Part shown: positions 48,614 to 61,250 of the stretch, one piece after another | Layout: each line of letters starts with the position of its first letter | Position numbering within the stretch: the first letter of the stretch is position 1 | Made by a program: the position numbers and the translations under genes | Notes under the pieces: model-generated | Told to the model about the DNA's origin: nothing | Databases searched by the model: none | What the model saw: the letters and a program-made list of their open reading frames with translations, nothing else | Assembly (NCBI GenBank): GCA_905233135.1 | Contig: CAJOCQ010000006.1 | Span: 36,672-100,671 of the forward strand | Source of the DNA: an uncultured Selenomonadaceae bacterium | GTDB lineage: Bacteria; Bacillota; Negativicutes; Selenomonadales; Selenomonadaceae | Direction of reading: 5' to 3' | Length of the DNA stretch: 64,000 nucleotides

Positions 48614-49204
48614 TCACGAATTATATTTTTTTATACCGTCGAGCAGAATTTTAACTTTCAGCCTGATATTTTCTTGAAATGGAATCGGTAACTTGCTGAA
48701 AGCCGCCGCTTGGTAGATTGAATGGAACATTTCCGAAATTAAATCAACCGAAATATCTTGGCGAATTTCGCCCAAATTTTGCCCGCGTTCGATTATTTCT
48801 TCAAAGATTCTTTTAAAATCGGGCGAAAGATTTTTCGGCAACTGTTCGGGCTTGTCTGAATGTTTAACCGCGCTCGCCAAAAGCGGCAATATAAATCTGT
48901 TTTCGTCGATAAGCCGCGCGGTACTCATTGCGCAAAATTCCAACAGTTCCAATGACGATGAATTTTTTTGCGCCATTAAATCTACGCGCTCTTCAACTTC
49001 CGTGAAAAGTTCCTTCACGATTGACATTAAAACTTCTTCTTTTGAGTTGAAATAATTGTAAAAAGTGCCGACTCCCAAATTTGAATTGTTGGTAATGTCA
49101 GCAACCGAAGTATGCGCAAAGCCGCGCATTTTGAATTGATTCATTGCCGCGTTTAATATGGTTTGACGATTTTGATTTTTGTTGACTTCTCTTTTGCCTG
49201 CCAC
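48614..49204 (-). CDS. TetR/AcrR family transcriptional regulator
   Basis: [50 protein letters not shown]. Confidence 0.93.
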   Translation of the reverse strand: MAGKREVNKNQNRQTILNAAMNQFKMRGFAHTSVADITNNSNLGVGTFYNYFNSKEEVLMSIVKELFTEVEERVDLMAQKNSSSLELLEFCAMSTARLIDENRFILPLLASAVKHSDKPEQLPKNLSPDFKRIFEEIIERGQNLGEIRQDISVDLISEMFHSIYQAAAFSKLPIPFQENIRLKVKILLDGIKKYNS

Positions 49205-49265
49205 GATTAAACACCTCTTTTTCAGGGCTCAAGGTTTTTAATTTATTTTAAATTTTAATTTTAAA

Positions 49266-49540
49266 ATGTTCTTTCTTTTTTCCAAAGCAAAAAAAGAAAG
49301 AACCAAAGAAAAAGTGCTTTTATCGCCCGTCAGGCCGCTCGGTTTCAATAACGCTCGTAGTCAGTGAGCCCCTTTTGGGGGCGCAAACTTTTTCCTACGC
49401 TTCTAAAAAATAGTAAGCTGCGGCTGGGAGACGGGCGTATTACCAGCATTAACGAGTTGCACTTTCAGGCTTGTAAAGTAGCAAGTGCCGCGCATCCTGC
49501 GCGACTTTTTACGGGGCGCACGTCCTGTGCGCCCCTCCTT
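49266..49540 (+). repeat. Dispersed structured repeat, copy C
   Basis: Same leader hairpin and body; ends with cgcgcATCCTgcgcg and ggggcgcacGTCCTgtgcgcccc hairpins. Confidence 0.9.
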
Positions 49541-49542
49541 GC

Positions 49543-50517
49543 CTACTGCCTAAAACTATTGCCCAATTTTTTAAATTTGAAACGAGTATTTTTTTCAAGG
49601 TAATTAAAGGCGTACGGTGCAAGAAATGTTATCGTAATGAACGGCAGAAAACCTTTGCAAAATTCATAGAAAAATTTAAAGCCGGTTAATTTTATCAGCA
49701 ACAATAAAACCATTGCCGCGCCGCCGACCGCGCAACCAATAATTGCCCGTCGAATTTTCACGCCAATATCAACATTGGTATTGAAATTTATAAATTTTTG
49801 CTCCAACGCCGCGCCAATCAAAAATCCTAAAGTGCCGCCGATACTGTCCATCGAATCCAACTTCGCCGCCGTCGCAGATACTATAATTTTTCCGTCAAGA
49901 TAATCTATTGGATACGATTTCGCCAAAATGTAAATTGCCGAAATGACGCAAAAAATTATTCCTGCAACAAATGCATTTTGTTCAAAAATTTTATCGCGGT
50001 CCATTCTGTCAAAAAGTTTGTCCGCCAAAAATATTACCGCCAAAGTTTCAACTATCGCAACCAAAACATCTTGCGGCGTATGTACACCCAAAAAGTTTCT
50101 CGAAAATGCAACCGCCAAAATTATCAGTGCGCAGGGGATTATTAACAGCGGATATTTTTTTCTGTAAATGTACGCAATCCCGCCGTAAATTGCCGTTGTA
50201 AATTGCGTATGTCCTGAAGGCATTGAATAACTGCTTGCTTTTTTCATTGCATCGCCTGCGGGATTTATTTCTGAATCTAAAATCCACGGGCGATACACGC
50301 AGAAAGTATCTTTAATTAAAACGTTGATAAGCCGCCCGAATGACATTACCGCAATTAAAAATAATCCTGCGCGACGGCTGATACACCAAAATAAAATTCC
50401 CGGTATTATTGCAGAAAGCGAGCTTGTAGGAATTTTTGTTATCAGCGTCAAGAAAAATTCTAAGCCGCCGTAACTTTCGCGCAGTTCCTGCAACCACAGC
50501 AAATATTGCATATCCAT
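49543..50517 (-). CDS. PAP2-family phosphatase
   Basis: SYSMPSGHTQFTTAIYGGIAYIYRKK...AVAFSRNFLGVHTPQDVLVAI. Confidence 0.9.
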   Translation of the reverse strand: MDMQYLLWLQELRESYGGLEFFLTLITKIPTSSLSAIIPGILFWCISRRAGLFLIAVMSFGRLINVLIKDTFCVYRPWILDSEINPAGDAMKKASSYSMPSGHTQFTTAIYGGIAYIYRKKYPLLIIPCALIILAVAFSRNFLGVHTPQDVLVAIVETLAVIFLADKLFDRMDRDKIFEQNAFVAGIIFCVISAIYILAKSYPIDYLDGKIIVSATAAKLDSMDSIGGTLGFLIGAALEQKFINFNTNVDIGVKIRRAIIGCAVGGAAMVLLLLIKLTGFKFFYEFCKGFLPFITITFLAPYAFNYLEKNTRFKFKKLGNSFRQ

Positions 50518-50527
50518 TGAAAATCAA

Positions 50528-50899
50528 TTATCCTTTCGCATCTTCAAGGCGCGTTTGTTCCAATTCCTTTTCCATACAATCTTGCACAATAACTATTGCC
50601 TGTTCCAAAATTTCGCCGTCAACTTTTTCAATCGGCTCCTTGCTTGCGTTTGCAATATCCACAACCGCCATTGCCAATGCTACGTGAGTTGCAATCGCGG
50701 TTGCAGGCGTACCTGTTTTTTCTTGGAAGTTAAGCAAAAAATTTCTCAACAAAAAAGTTACGTCAAAATTATCTGCGTAACTGGCCGCAAGGTTATTTTG
50801 ATAATTTTTGTCTGACGCCGCAATTACACCGCGAAAATTTTTTTCTTCGCAGTAATTCAAAAAGTCGTCAATAATTTTTTTCAAATCTTTGTTTTCCAT
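50528..50899 (-). CDS. Uncharacterised protein, paralog 1 of tandem family
   Basis: MENKDLKKIIDDFLNYCEEKNFRGVIAASDKNYQ..., shares layout with the next two ORFs. Confidence 0.75.
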   Translation of the reverse strand: MENKDLKKIIDDFLNYCEEKNFRGVIAASDKNYQNNLAASYADNFDVTFLLRNFLLNFQEKTGTPATAIATHVALAMAVVDIANASKEPIEKVDGEILEQAIVIVQDCMEKELEQTRLEDAKG

Positions 50900-50913
50900 A
50901 TTCGCACCTCATT

Positions 50914-51276
50914 TTAAAGATTAACTTTGCGCGCTTTATCCAATTCAAAGTCAATGAGTTGGCGTACGACTTTTGCCGCCTCTTCAAGCGTTTCAATGTC
51001 AACTTTTTCGGCATTTTCTTTTTTATTTTTGTCAACGTCCAACGCCGCCATTGACAACGCCAAATGTGTAACTGTAAGCGTTGAAGGAATTCCCGTTGAA
51101 TCTTGCAGCCGCTGAAAAATATTTCTGATTAATGACACTGCTTTTAAATAATCTGTAGCGAGCCCGATTTTCGGTTGACCTTCGCTCGGCGCAATTATTG
51201 CCATTCCCTGACATTTTTTCGCTTTACATTTTTTTACAAAAGTTTCAATCATTTTTTCCAATTCTTTATCGTCCAT
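50914..51276 (-). CDS. Uncharacterised protein, paralog 2 of tandem family
   Basis: MDDKELEKMIETFVKKCKAKKCQGMAIIAPSEGQP...HLALSMAALDV. Confidence 0.75.
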   Translation of the reverse strand: MDDKELEKMIETFVKKCKAKKCQGMAIIAPSEGQPKIGLATDYLKAVSLIRNIFQRLQDSTGIPSTLTVTHLALSMAALDVDKNKKENAEKVDIETLEEAAKVVRQLIDFELDKARKVNL

Positions 51277-51300
51277 TTTAAAACCTCAAATCAAAATTTT

Positions 51301-51699
51301 TTACTGTAATATTGGCGAAATTTCTTCAAAAGTTTGTTTCTTTTCAAGCAGGGCGTGTGAAATATAAATATCTACAACTTCTTTAACGAATTGCCCGACT
51401 TGAGTTAAAGTTTCGGCGTCGAGGTCTGAAATTTTTCCTTCAAATTCAGGTTTTAAAGTGCCGATAGCAGATGTTATCGCCAAAAAAATAAGCATACTGA
51501 TTGCAGGAATTTTTGTTCTATCCTGAAAATGTTTAAACCAATAGCTGATTAAAGTCACTGCCTCAAAATAATTTGCGTGCGCACCGGTTTTTATCAGTTG
51601 GCAATTTTTGTCGCCAATCATTACTACGCTTTTAAAATTTTTTTCTTTACAGGCGTCAATAAATTTATCTAATAAATCGTCAAATTCTTTATCTTTCAT
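51301..51699 (-). CDS. Uncharacterised protein, paralog 3 of tandem family
   Basis: MKDKEFDDLLDKFIDACKEKNFKSVVMIGDKNCQL...FQDRTKIPA. Confidence 0.75.
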   Translation of the reverse strand: MKDKEFDDLLDKFIDACKEKNFKSVVMIGDKNCQLIKTGAHANYFEAVTLISYWFKHFQDRTKIPAISMLIFLAITSAIGTLKPEFEGKISDLDAETLTQVGQFVKEVVDIYISHALLEKKQTFEEISPILQ

Positions 51700-51707
51700 T
51701 TTTCACC

Positions 51708-52016
51708 TCAAATTAAAAATAATTCGCTGACAAAGACAATCGCGCAACATAAAACCGCCACTTGGAACAAAGATGCGCCGAAAAAAGCCGCCGCTATTCC
51801 GAATACCAACGCCGCCGCGCCCGAAATTTCCGACTGCGTAGCGTGAATTATTGCGGGGAATGTCATTACCGCCAATGTTACGTACGGCACATAGTACAGG
51901 AAGGAGCGCACTTTGACATTTTTAATTTCTGTACGAATTAAAGTCAGCGGCAAAATTCGTATCGCCAAAGTTACCGCGCTCATTATCAAAATATAAATGT
52001 AAATTTCGTTTGTCAT
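51708..52016 (-). CDS. azlD: AzlD family branched-chain amino acid transport protein
   Basis: MSAVTLAIRILPLTLIRTEIKNVKVRSFLYYVPYVTLAVMTFPAII; next to AzlC. Confidence 0.9.
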   Translation of the reverse strand: MTNEIYIYILIMSAVTLAIRILPLTLIRTEIKNVKVRSFLYYVPYVTLAVMTFPAIIHATQSEISGAAALVFGIAAAFFGASLFQVAVLCCAIVFVSELFLI

Positions 52017-52723
52017 TTATTTTGCTCCTTGACGGGAAATAAAATTGCCGCCGCGCCCGAAATTATAAGCGTCAAAAAAATTGTCCGCGTGCCCGCCGAA
52101 ATTATTCCGCTTAAAAAAGTTTCTGCCAAAAAGCTTGCTGCAAAACTTATTGCAACGCACCCCGCAACGATTTTATCTTTTCGCGCAGGCGGAATTATTA
52201 TAGCTACGAACATTCCGTACAAGGCAACGCTCAGCGCACTGACTGCGGAAGAAGGCAAAATATTTCCTGCAACAATTCCCAACGCCGTACCGATTGACCA
52301 GCCGGGCAGCGCAGTCAACATTGCGCCATAATTATAAAATGGATTCAGCCAACCTTTACGCGCTATCGTTATTCCAAAAATTTCGTCCGTCATATCGAAG
52401 CCGACAAAAATTCTGTGATAAAACGGCGTCTTCGGCGAAATTTTTTGGCTGACAACCGCACTCATTAATAAATATCTTGCGTTTGCAATGAATGTCATTA
52501 TTGCAACTTCAACGTACGGCGCGTGCACGGCAATTAATGCAAATCCTACGTATTCGCCGGCAGAGGCGTTATTTAATAAACTTGTCAAAAATCCTTGAAA
52601 CGGCGTTAAACCGACGTGCCGCGCCATTATTCCAAGCGTAAATGAAACTACGAAGTAGCCGAGCCCTATCGGTATTCCGTCCCGAAAACCTTCGGCAAGT
52701 GCCTGTTTGTTTTCTTTTAACAT
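52013..52723 (-). CDS. azlC: AzlC family branched-chain amino acid permease
   Basis: FRDGIPIGLGYFVVSFTLGIMARHVGLTPFQGFLTSLLNNASAGEYVG. Confidence 0.93.
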   Translation of the reverse strand: MLKENKQALAEGFRDGIPIGLGYFVVSFTLGIMARHVGLTPFQGFLTSLLNNASAGEYVGFALIAVHAPYVEVAIMTFIANARYLLMSAVVSQKISPKTPFYHRIFVGFDMTDEIFGITIARKGWLNPFYNYGAMLTALPGWSIGTALGIVAGNILPSSAVSALSVALYGMFVAIIIPPARKDKIVAGCVAISFAASFLAETFLSGIISAGTRTIFLTLIISGAAAILFPVKEQNK

Positions 52724-52776
52724 TTTTTGTTTTTGCTCTTAGGATATTAAAAAATTTTTTATATTTCATTTAGTTT

Positions 52777-53055
52777 AAATGTTCTTTCTTTTTTCCAAAG
52801 CAAAAAAAGAAAGAACCAAAGAAAAAGTGCTTTTTATCGCCCGTCAGGGCCGCTCGGTTTCCAGTACGCACTTAGTAACAGACGGCCCCCTTGGGGGCCT
52901 CTACTTTTTTCTACGCTCGTAAAAAAGGTCAAGCTGCGGCTGAGAGACGGGCGAATATTACAACCGTTAACAGGTTGCAGTTTTTAGCTTATTAGTCAGA
53001 ATTTGCCGCGCGTCCTGCGCGAGGGTACGAGGCGCACGTCCTGTGCGCCTCTCTT
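52777..53055 (+). repeat. Dispersed structured repeat, copy D
   Basis: Same leader hairpin and body; cgcgcGTCCTgcgcg and gaggcgcacGTCCTgtgcgcctc hairpins. Confidence 0.9.
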
Positions 53056-53067
53056 TATTTTTTCTAA

Positions 53068-55226
<2,159 letters not shown>

Positions 55227-55231
55227 AAATT

Positions 55232-55846
55232 TTATAAGCGTCGTCTATCGCCGTCCATTAACATTTGCGTAATTTGCGCGGCTTGACTGGATTCCATTTT
55301 CGCCAAAACTTTGCCGGCGTTACTTTCGTCCATTTTCTGCAAAATCAAAACAACCGTATCAATATTCACGCTGTCAAGAGCTTTAGCGGCTTCTTCGGGC
55401 TTCATATTGTCATAAATTCTTGCAAGTTTTGAAATACGTTTTTTCTCGGCGGCTTCGCGCACCTTCGCCTGTTCTTCCAAATCTTTTTGAGAAACTTTGA
55501 CTTCTTTAGATTTTTTCGGCTCGGCGGCGGGCGGCGGCGCGGGTCTGTTAGTTGCAACTGTAGTTGACTCGGGCGGCGTTTCAGGTTCTGGTTCAGGTTC
55601 GGGCGGCGGCCAAACAACGCCTTCAGGAACTTCAAAATATTCAAATATCCCGCCGTAACCTACAAGCGGCAATTTGTACAAACCGACTTTTTCATTTGCC
55701 CATTGGAGCTTTTCGTCCACTACCGCGCGATCCAAAACTTCAAAATGTATTGCGGCGAATAAGCCGCCGCCTGCCAAAAATAATAATACGAATAATATCA
55801 AAAAAAAGTTGCGGATTTTCTGAAAGAGAGTTTTTTTCTTAGCCAT
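55232..55846 (-). CDS. MotE-like / MgtE N-terminal-domain protein
   Basis: Signal anchor, Pro-rich linker, YDNMKPEEAAKALDSVNIDTVVLILQKMDESNAGKVLAKMESSQAAQITQML. Confidence 0.8.
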   Translation of the reverse strand: MAKKKTLFQKIRNFFLILFVLLFLAGGGLFAAIHFEVLDRAVVDEKLQWANEKVGLYKLPLVGYGGIFEYFEVPEGVVWPPPEPEPEPETPPESTTVATNRPAPPPAAEPKKSKEVKVSQKDLEEQAKVREAAEKKRISKLARIYDNMKPEEAAKALDSVNIDTVVLILQKMDESNAGKVLAKMESSQAAQITQMLMDGDRRRL

Positions 55847-55860
55847 ATCGTACCGCCTTT

Positions 55861-56604
55861 CTAGTTAGCGTAAAAATCCAAAACGCGCCCGACGTAATTT
55901 TGAGTTTCACTGTAAGGCGGAACGCCGCCATATTTTTTAACTGCGCCTGGTCCTGCGTTGTACGCGGCGACGGCGTGGCTGACATTGCCGTTAAATTTAT
56001 CCAACATTTGGCGCAGATATTTTACGCCGCCTTCAATATTTTGTTTTTTGTCGTAGGGGTCAACGCCGAGACTTGCCGCAGTTTCAGGCATAAGTTGCAT
56101 TACGCCGATAGCTCCAACGCTTGAAATTGCGCCCTGATTCAAATTCGATTCAGCTGTTGCAACGGCTTTTACAAGATCACTTTCAACGCCGAATTTTCGT
56201 GCGGCGCGTTCAATCATTTCTTCAGTTGAATTGCTTGAAGAATTTTCATTGCGGCGGCTTGAGGCACTTTTAACCAATTCTGTTTGATAAACGCCTGAAT
56301 CTTCTTCGGGTAATTCAAAAGTTTCGACTGCATTTCTTTCAGTTAAAGCTGCTGAAACTTTTTTTGCATTGACGGCGGCGTTTTCATTGACGGGCGGGAG
56401 TTTATTTTCTGCCAAAAATTCTTCAATCGGCTTGATATTTTTTAAAATGTCAGGTTGTTTCGCCATTTCTTTTTCAAGGACTGTTTGAAAATCTGCGCCG
56501 TGAATTTTGCCGCCGAATTGGTTTTCAATATCTTTAATGCGTTGCTGAATTTCGGCAATTCGACTCAACGCGGAAATTCTTTCTATTCCGTCAAGACTGC
56601 TCAT
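55861..56604 (-). CDS. Lytic transglycosylase (SLT domain)
   Basis: VESDLVKAVATAESNLNQGAISSVGAIGVMQLMPETAASLGVDPYDKKQNIEGGVKYLRQML...AVAAYNAGPGAV. Confidence 0.95.
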   Translation of the reverse strand: MSSLDGIERISALSRIAEIQQRIKDIENQFGGKIHGADFQTVLEKEMAKQPDILKNIKPIEEFLAENKLPPVNENAAVNAKKVSAALTERNAVETFELPEEDSGVYQTELVKSASSRRNENSSSNSTEEMIERAARKFGVESDLVKAVATAESNLNQGAISSVGAIGVMQLMPETAASLGVDPYDKKQNIEGGVKYLRQMLDKFNGNVSHAVAAYNAGPGAVKKYGGVPPYSETQNYVGRVLDFYAN

Positions 56605-56691
56605 TAAAATTTCTCCTTTCGTACACTAAATGCTAATTCTGCCGCCGAAAAAATTTTCCTGCCAAAAATATTTCGTGCGAAGAAAATAAAA

Positions 56692-57141
56692 TTAAGCCTG
56701 CCGAAAATGTAATTGCGTGCCGAGTTCGTCAAGAAATTTTTGTTCTTCGGCGAGTGCCGCCGCATTGTATTCGCGCAGGCGTTTTTCTTTGAGTTGTTCG
56801 ATACTTTTTAAGTAGGTCATAACTTCCATAAGTTTTTTTAATTTTTGTTGACGCTCCTGCATTGTTTTCAAAATTAATTGTTGTTGCTGTTCGATTTGTT
56901 CGCGCTTCCAATTAAAAAAATTATTGTACGTAACAATAACGCCGACCGTGACGGTTTTACCTTCGCCCGTCATTTCGGCGTATTCTGTTTGAACTTCCTG
57001 CAGTTCGTGCAACAATTCCTGCAAGTGCGCGCGGTGTTCCTCGAGCCTGCGCGAAACTTCCGCAAAAGCCATTTCGGCTTCATCTTTTTTTCTGCGCGTA
57101 ACGTTTAAAAGCGTTTCGAGTTGGAATTTAAATTTTTTCAT
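56692..57141 (-). CDS. fliJ: Flagellar export protein FliJ
   Basis: MKKFKFQLETLLNVTRRKKDEAEMAFAEVSRRLEEH...; directly downstream of fliI. Confidence 0.88.
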   Translation of the reverse strand: MKKFKFQLETLLNVTRRKKDEAEMAFAEVSRRLEEHRAHLQELLHELQEVQTEYAEMTGEGKTVTVGVIVTYNNFFNWKREQIEQQQQLILKTMQERQQKLKKLMEVMTYLKSIEQLKEKRLREYNAAALAEEQKFLDELGTQLHFRQA

Positions 57142-57341
57142 AGCATTTGCCGTAAACCTGCCAAATCGCCAAATTTTAGATTTTTTGCAAGGGGTATACA
57201 TTTATACTAAAAAGAGTTTGAAGGGGGCGTAGCGGCGAAATTTGACGCCTTGCGCGGTTTCTTTGAAGGCGTGCTCTCTTAATCGATTTTAAAACTTCCA
57301 AAGAAAATTTTAACCCCTAAAACCTGACACCTAAAACCTAA

Positions 57342-58682
57342 TCAGCCTGCCGCCAAAGGTTGCCCCGAAATTGCAACAAGTTTTTTCTTTGTAACTTCGT
57401 AAGTATCAACTTCAAAAATTCCCTGACAAAGGAAACCGTTAATAGCGTCAATTTTTGCAATAGCGGCATCAATTCGTTTGCTGGAGCCTTTGACGTACGC
57501 GCCGATATGAATTAAATCTTCAGCGTCCCTGTAAGTTGCCATAAGCGCGCGCATATTCTGCGCGGCTTGCAAATGTTCGGGCGTTACAACTTCATTCATT
57601 ACGCGGCTTACACTTCCCAAAACGTCAATAGCGGGAAAATGATTTTGCGCGGCAATGTTCCTGTCTAAAACTATGTGCCCGTCAAGAATCGAGCGCACGG
57701 CGTCAGCAATAGGTTCGTTCATATCGTCGCCGTCAACCAAAACTGTATAAATTCCCGTGATAGAACCTGTATCGCTTGTGCCTGCGCGTTCAAGAAGGCG
57801 CGGTAAAAGTGCAAAGACTGAAGGCGTATAGCCGCGCGTTGCAGGCGGTTCGCCAATCGTTAAACCAACTTCACGTTGCGCCATTGCAAAGCGCGTTACA
57901 GAATCCATCATTAAAATAACTTTATGCCCGTTGTCCCGAAAATATTCCGCAATAGCCGTTGCAGTCATTGCGCCCTTGATTCTGACAAGCGCGGGCTGGT
58001 CTGAAGTTGCAACAACTACAACCGCGCGCTTTAAGCCTTCTTCGCCCAAATCACGTTCGATAAAATCTCGCACTTCGCGCCCGCGTTCGCCGACAAGCGC
58101 AATAACTGAAATATCAGCTTCAGTGTTACGCGCAATCATTGAAAGGAGCGTAGATTTTCCAACGCCCGAGCCCGCCATAATTCCAATTCTTTGCCCGCTG
58201 CCCATTGTAATTAAACCGTCAACTGCGCGAACGCCGACATATAAATTTTCGTGAATGCGCGGGCGCGTCAAAGGCGGCGGTGGCGGTGCTTGCAAGGGGT
58301 ATTCAGTTTTGGAACTGATTGGCGGCAAGCCGTCCATTGGATTCCCCAAGCCGTCAAGTACGCGCCCCAAAAGTTCTTCGCCGACTCTTACTCGCAATGT
58401 TGTTTGCGCGGCTACAACTTCGCAGCCGGGACCAACGCCTTGCATTTCGCCGACGGGCATTAACATAACTTTTCCTTCACGAAAACCGACAACTTCAGCG
58501 GGAATTGGTTTAGCATTCGGCGTTTTGGGGTAAATGTAGCAAAGTTCGCCGACGCTTACGGCGGGGCCGCTCGTTTCAATTACCAAGCCGACAACTTGCA
58601 CAACTTTTCCCGTTAGTTTTATAGTTTTAGTGTCGCCGATGACTTCGGTTAATTTTTTTAAGCTTATATCGTTTTTTATCAT
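57342..58682 (-). CDS. fliI: Flagellum-specific ATP synthase FliI
   Basis: GQRIGIMAGSGVGKSTLLSMIARNTEADISVIALVGERGREVRDFIERDLG; start MIKNDISLKKLTEVI at 58682. Confidence 0.96.
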   Translation of the reverse strand: MIKNDISLKKLTEVIGDTKTIKLTGKVVQVVGLVIETSGPAVSVGELCYIYPKTPNAKPIPAEVVGFREGKVMLMPVGEMQGVGPGCEVVAAQTTLRVRVGEELLGRVLDGLGNPMDGLPPISSKTEYPLQAPPPPPLTRPRIHENLYVGVRAVDGLITMGSGQRIGIMAGSGVGKSTLLSMIARNTEADISVIALVGERGREVRDFIERDLGEEGLKRAVVVVATSDQPALVRIKGAMTATAIAEYFRDNGHKVILMMDSVTRFAMAQREVGLTIGEPPATRGYTPSVFALLPRLLERAGTSDTGSITGIYTVLVDGDDMNEPIADAVRSILDGHIVLDRNIAAQNHFPAIDVLGSVSRVMNEVVTPEHLQAAQNMRALMATYRDAEDLIHIGAYVKGSSKRIDAAIAKIDAINGFLCQGIFEVDTYEVTKKKLVAISGQPLAAG

Positions 58683-58791
58683 ATTTGCCTCCGCGTCGAA
58701 TTTTGAATTTTTTATAGCAAATATTTTTAGCCGTGTCAATAAAAAAAGTGCGCCGAATTTTACAGCGCACTTGCAAATTTTATTTAAAAAT

Positions 58792-59913
58792 TTATACGCC
58801 AAAAGTTTTGGCAACGTTTACAAGTTCTTTTCTAATTTTGATATGTTGCGGGCAAACTTCTTCGCACGCGCCGCACTTAATGCAATTACTTGCAGATTCT
58901 TTGCCGTGCATTTTGACAAGCCAATTTTCTTGTTGTTTTGCAGTAGCAAGGTCGCGGTACAGCGTGTACATATTCATTGCTGTAAAGGAGCCGGAAATTC
59001 CGATATTTTGCGGACAAACTTTCGCGCAGTAGTTGCAGGTTGTACAGGGGATAATTGGAATTTCTGACAAAACGCGCCGCGCCTCTGCAACGGTAGCTTT
59101 TTCGGATTCGTCAAGCTTTTTAAAATTTTCCATATAGGAAGTATTATTTTCCATTTGTTCAAGGTTGCTCATACCTGAAAGGACAGTAATAACGCCGTCG
59201 AGGCTTGCCGCAAAACGAATAGCCCAACTTGCAAGGGAAGCGTTGGGATTGGCTTTTTTGAAAACTTCAGCAACTGCGTCGGGCGGATTAGCCAACATTC
59301 CGCCTTTGACGGGTTCCATAATTACAACGGGCTTGTTATGTTTTCTTGCGACTTCATAAACGCCGCGCGATTGAATAGCGGGGTTTTCCCAATCGGCATA
59401 ATTAATTTGCAACTGTACAAATTCGGCTTCGGGGTGTTTGTTCAAAATTTCGTCCAATTCTTCGGGCGTGGAATGGAAAGAAAAGCCGACGTGTTTAATT
59501 TTTCCTGCGGCTTTTTGTTCAAGTACAAAATTCCACAAATCGAAACGCTCAAAATATTCCGTGCGGTGTTCGCCCAAATTGTGCAATAAGTAAAAATCAA
59601 AATATCCTGCGCCCGTCTGTTTCAAAGAAGTTTCAAATTGCGCGATTGCGTCTTCACGAGTTTTGCAGTTAATCCACGCCGCGTTTTTTGTTGCAAGTTG
59701 AAATTTTTCACGCGGATAACGTTCAACCAACGCTTGGCGAATTGCATCTTCGCTGCCTGCATAAGCCCACGCCGTGTCAAAGTACGTAAAACCTTTCGCC
59801 AAAAACATATCTACCATTTGCTTAACTTGTTCGACGTCGATAACGTCATTTTTTTTCGGTAGGCGCATAAGCCCGAAGCCGAGTTTTTTAATTTCTTCTC
59901 CCAAATAAGCCAC
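58792..59913 (-). CDS. Aldo/keto reductase with C-terminal 4Fe-4S motifs
   Basis: KKLGFGLMRLPKKNDVIDVEQVKQMVDMFLAKGFTYFDTAWAY...CTTCNYCAKVCPQNIGI...CIKCGACEEVCPQHIKI. Confidence 0.95.
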   Translation of the reverse strand: MAYLGEEIKKLGFGLMRLPKKNDVIDVEQVKQMVDMFLAKGFTYFDTAWAYAGSEDAIRQALVERYPREKFQLATKNAAWINCKTREDAIAQFETSLKQTGAGYFDFYLLHNLGEHRTEYFERFDLWNFVLEQKAAGKIKHVGFSFHSTPEELDEILNKHPEAEFVQLQINYADWENPAIQSRGVYEVARKHNKPVVIMEPVKGGMLANPPDAVAEVFKKANPNASLASWAIRFAASLDGVITVLSGMSNLEQMENNTSYMENFKKLDESEKATVAEARRVLSEIPIIPCTTCNYCAKVCPQNIGISGSFTAMNMYTLYRDLATAKQQENWLVKMHGKESASNCIKCGACEEVCPQHIKIRKELVNVAKTFGV

Positions 59914-60027
59914 GTTAAAACCTCCTCAAAAATTTTTTATACTACACATTAAAATTTTAGCAAAGTCAAAAAAATTTGTAAATAAAAAAGCGGCTCAAAA
60001 ATTGCCGCGTCTTTTTTCACTATCAAT

Positions 60028-60507
60028 CTAATCGACCAAATCTGCAACAGTGGCGTTTGTTGCTTTAATTAAATCCTGCGCCGAAAGAATTAATTGCATA
60101 CCGCGTTGCCCTGCGCTGATTGAAATTTTTTCGTGCGTCAAAGCTTTACTGTCCAAAAAAACAGGATAATCTTTTTTTGCGCCGAGCGGCGAACAACCGC
60201 CGCGTACATAGCCCGTTAAAGGCAAAAGTTCTTTCAAGGCAATCATTTCAACAGATTTATTGCCGCTAGCCTTCGCCAAATGTTTTAAATTAATTTCGTC
60301 GTTGCCGTTGATAACCGCCATTAAAATTCCCGTTTTGTCGCCGCGCGTTACCAAAGTTTTAAAAACGGTTGAAATATCAATTCCCGCTGTTTCTGCAACG
60401 TGTACCGCCGATAAATCTTCTTCGTCAACTTCGTAAGTTTTTATTTCGTAGGGAATTTTCAGCTTGTCCAAAATTCGCGCGGCGTTAGTCTTTTTAATTT
60501 TCGTCAT
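60028..60507 (-). CDS. ybaK: Cys-tRNA(Pro) deacylase YbaK/EbsC
   Basis: TNAARILDKLKIPYEIKTYEVDEEDLSAVHVAE...VRGGCSPLGAKKDYPVFLD. Confidence 0.93.
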   Translation of the reverse strand: MTKIKKTNAARILDKLKIPYEIKTYEVDEEDLSAVHVAETAGIDISTVFKTLVTRGDKTGILMAVINGNDEINLKHLAKASGNKSVEMIALKELLPLTGYVRGGCSPLGAKKDYPVFLDSKALTHEKISISAGQRGMQLILSAQDLIKATNATVADLVD

Positions 60508-61250
60508 TTTTGAATTACCGTCTCAAGCGCAATTTTTACCATATCGTTAAAATCAGTTTCACGTTCTGCCGCTGTTGCGTGTTCGTCTCTTATGATATGG
60601 TCGCTTACAGTGAAAATTGCCAATGATTGAAGCTGCGCGCCCGCCGCCAATAAATAAAGCGCGGCAGTTTCCATTTCAATCGCCATAATTCCATACTGAA
60701 TCATTTTTTCGTTAAGCGTCAATCCGTTCGCCGAATAAACGCCGTCTTTGTCGTTATAATCGTTGTAAAATCTGTCACCGGAAATGACGTTGCCGACTTT
60801 GACGGGGATATTTAAATTTCTTGCGTTGGCAACCGCGCGGCTCAATAAATCAAAATCTGCAATCAGTGAAAAATTAATTGCGCCGCCGAATGTTTTTTCA
60901 ACAATTGAAGAATCAGTTGACGCTCCACTTGCAATAAAAACTTCGCGCAGATTTAAATTCGGGTGCATACCGCCGCAAGTGCCGACGCGGATTAATTTTT
61001 TTGCGCCGTAAACGTTTATTAATTCACTTACATAAATTGCAAAGGAAGGAATACCCATCCCCGTACCCTGAATTGAAACGGGGACGCCTTTATATTTGCC
61101 CGTGAAGCCGTACATATTACGAACTTCATTGTACTGTTTAACGTCACTTAAAAAATTTTTTGCAATAATTTTTGCGCGGACGGGGTCGCCCGGCAATAAA
61201 ACTCTTTCGGCAATATCTCCTATTTCCGCCGAATTGTGCGGTGTTGCCAT
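60504..61250 (-). CDS. deoD: Purine-nucleoside phosphorylase DeoD-type
   Basis: MATPHNSAEIGDIAERVLLPGDPVRAKIIAKNFL...GTGMGIPSFAIY...EMETAALYLLAAG. Confidence 0.96.
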   Translation of the reverse strand: MATPHNSAEIGDIAERVLLPGDPVRAKIIAKNFLSDVKQYNEVRNMYGFTGKYKGVPVSIQGTGMGIPSFAIYVSELINVYGAKKLIRVGTCGGMHPNLNLREVFIASGASTDSSIVEKTFGGAINFSLIADFDLLSRAVANARNLNIPVKVGNVISGDRFYNDYNDKDGVYSANGLTLNEKMIQYGIMAIEMETAALYLLAAGAQLQSLAIFTVSDHIIRDEHATAAERETDFNDMVKIALETVIQK

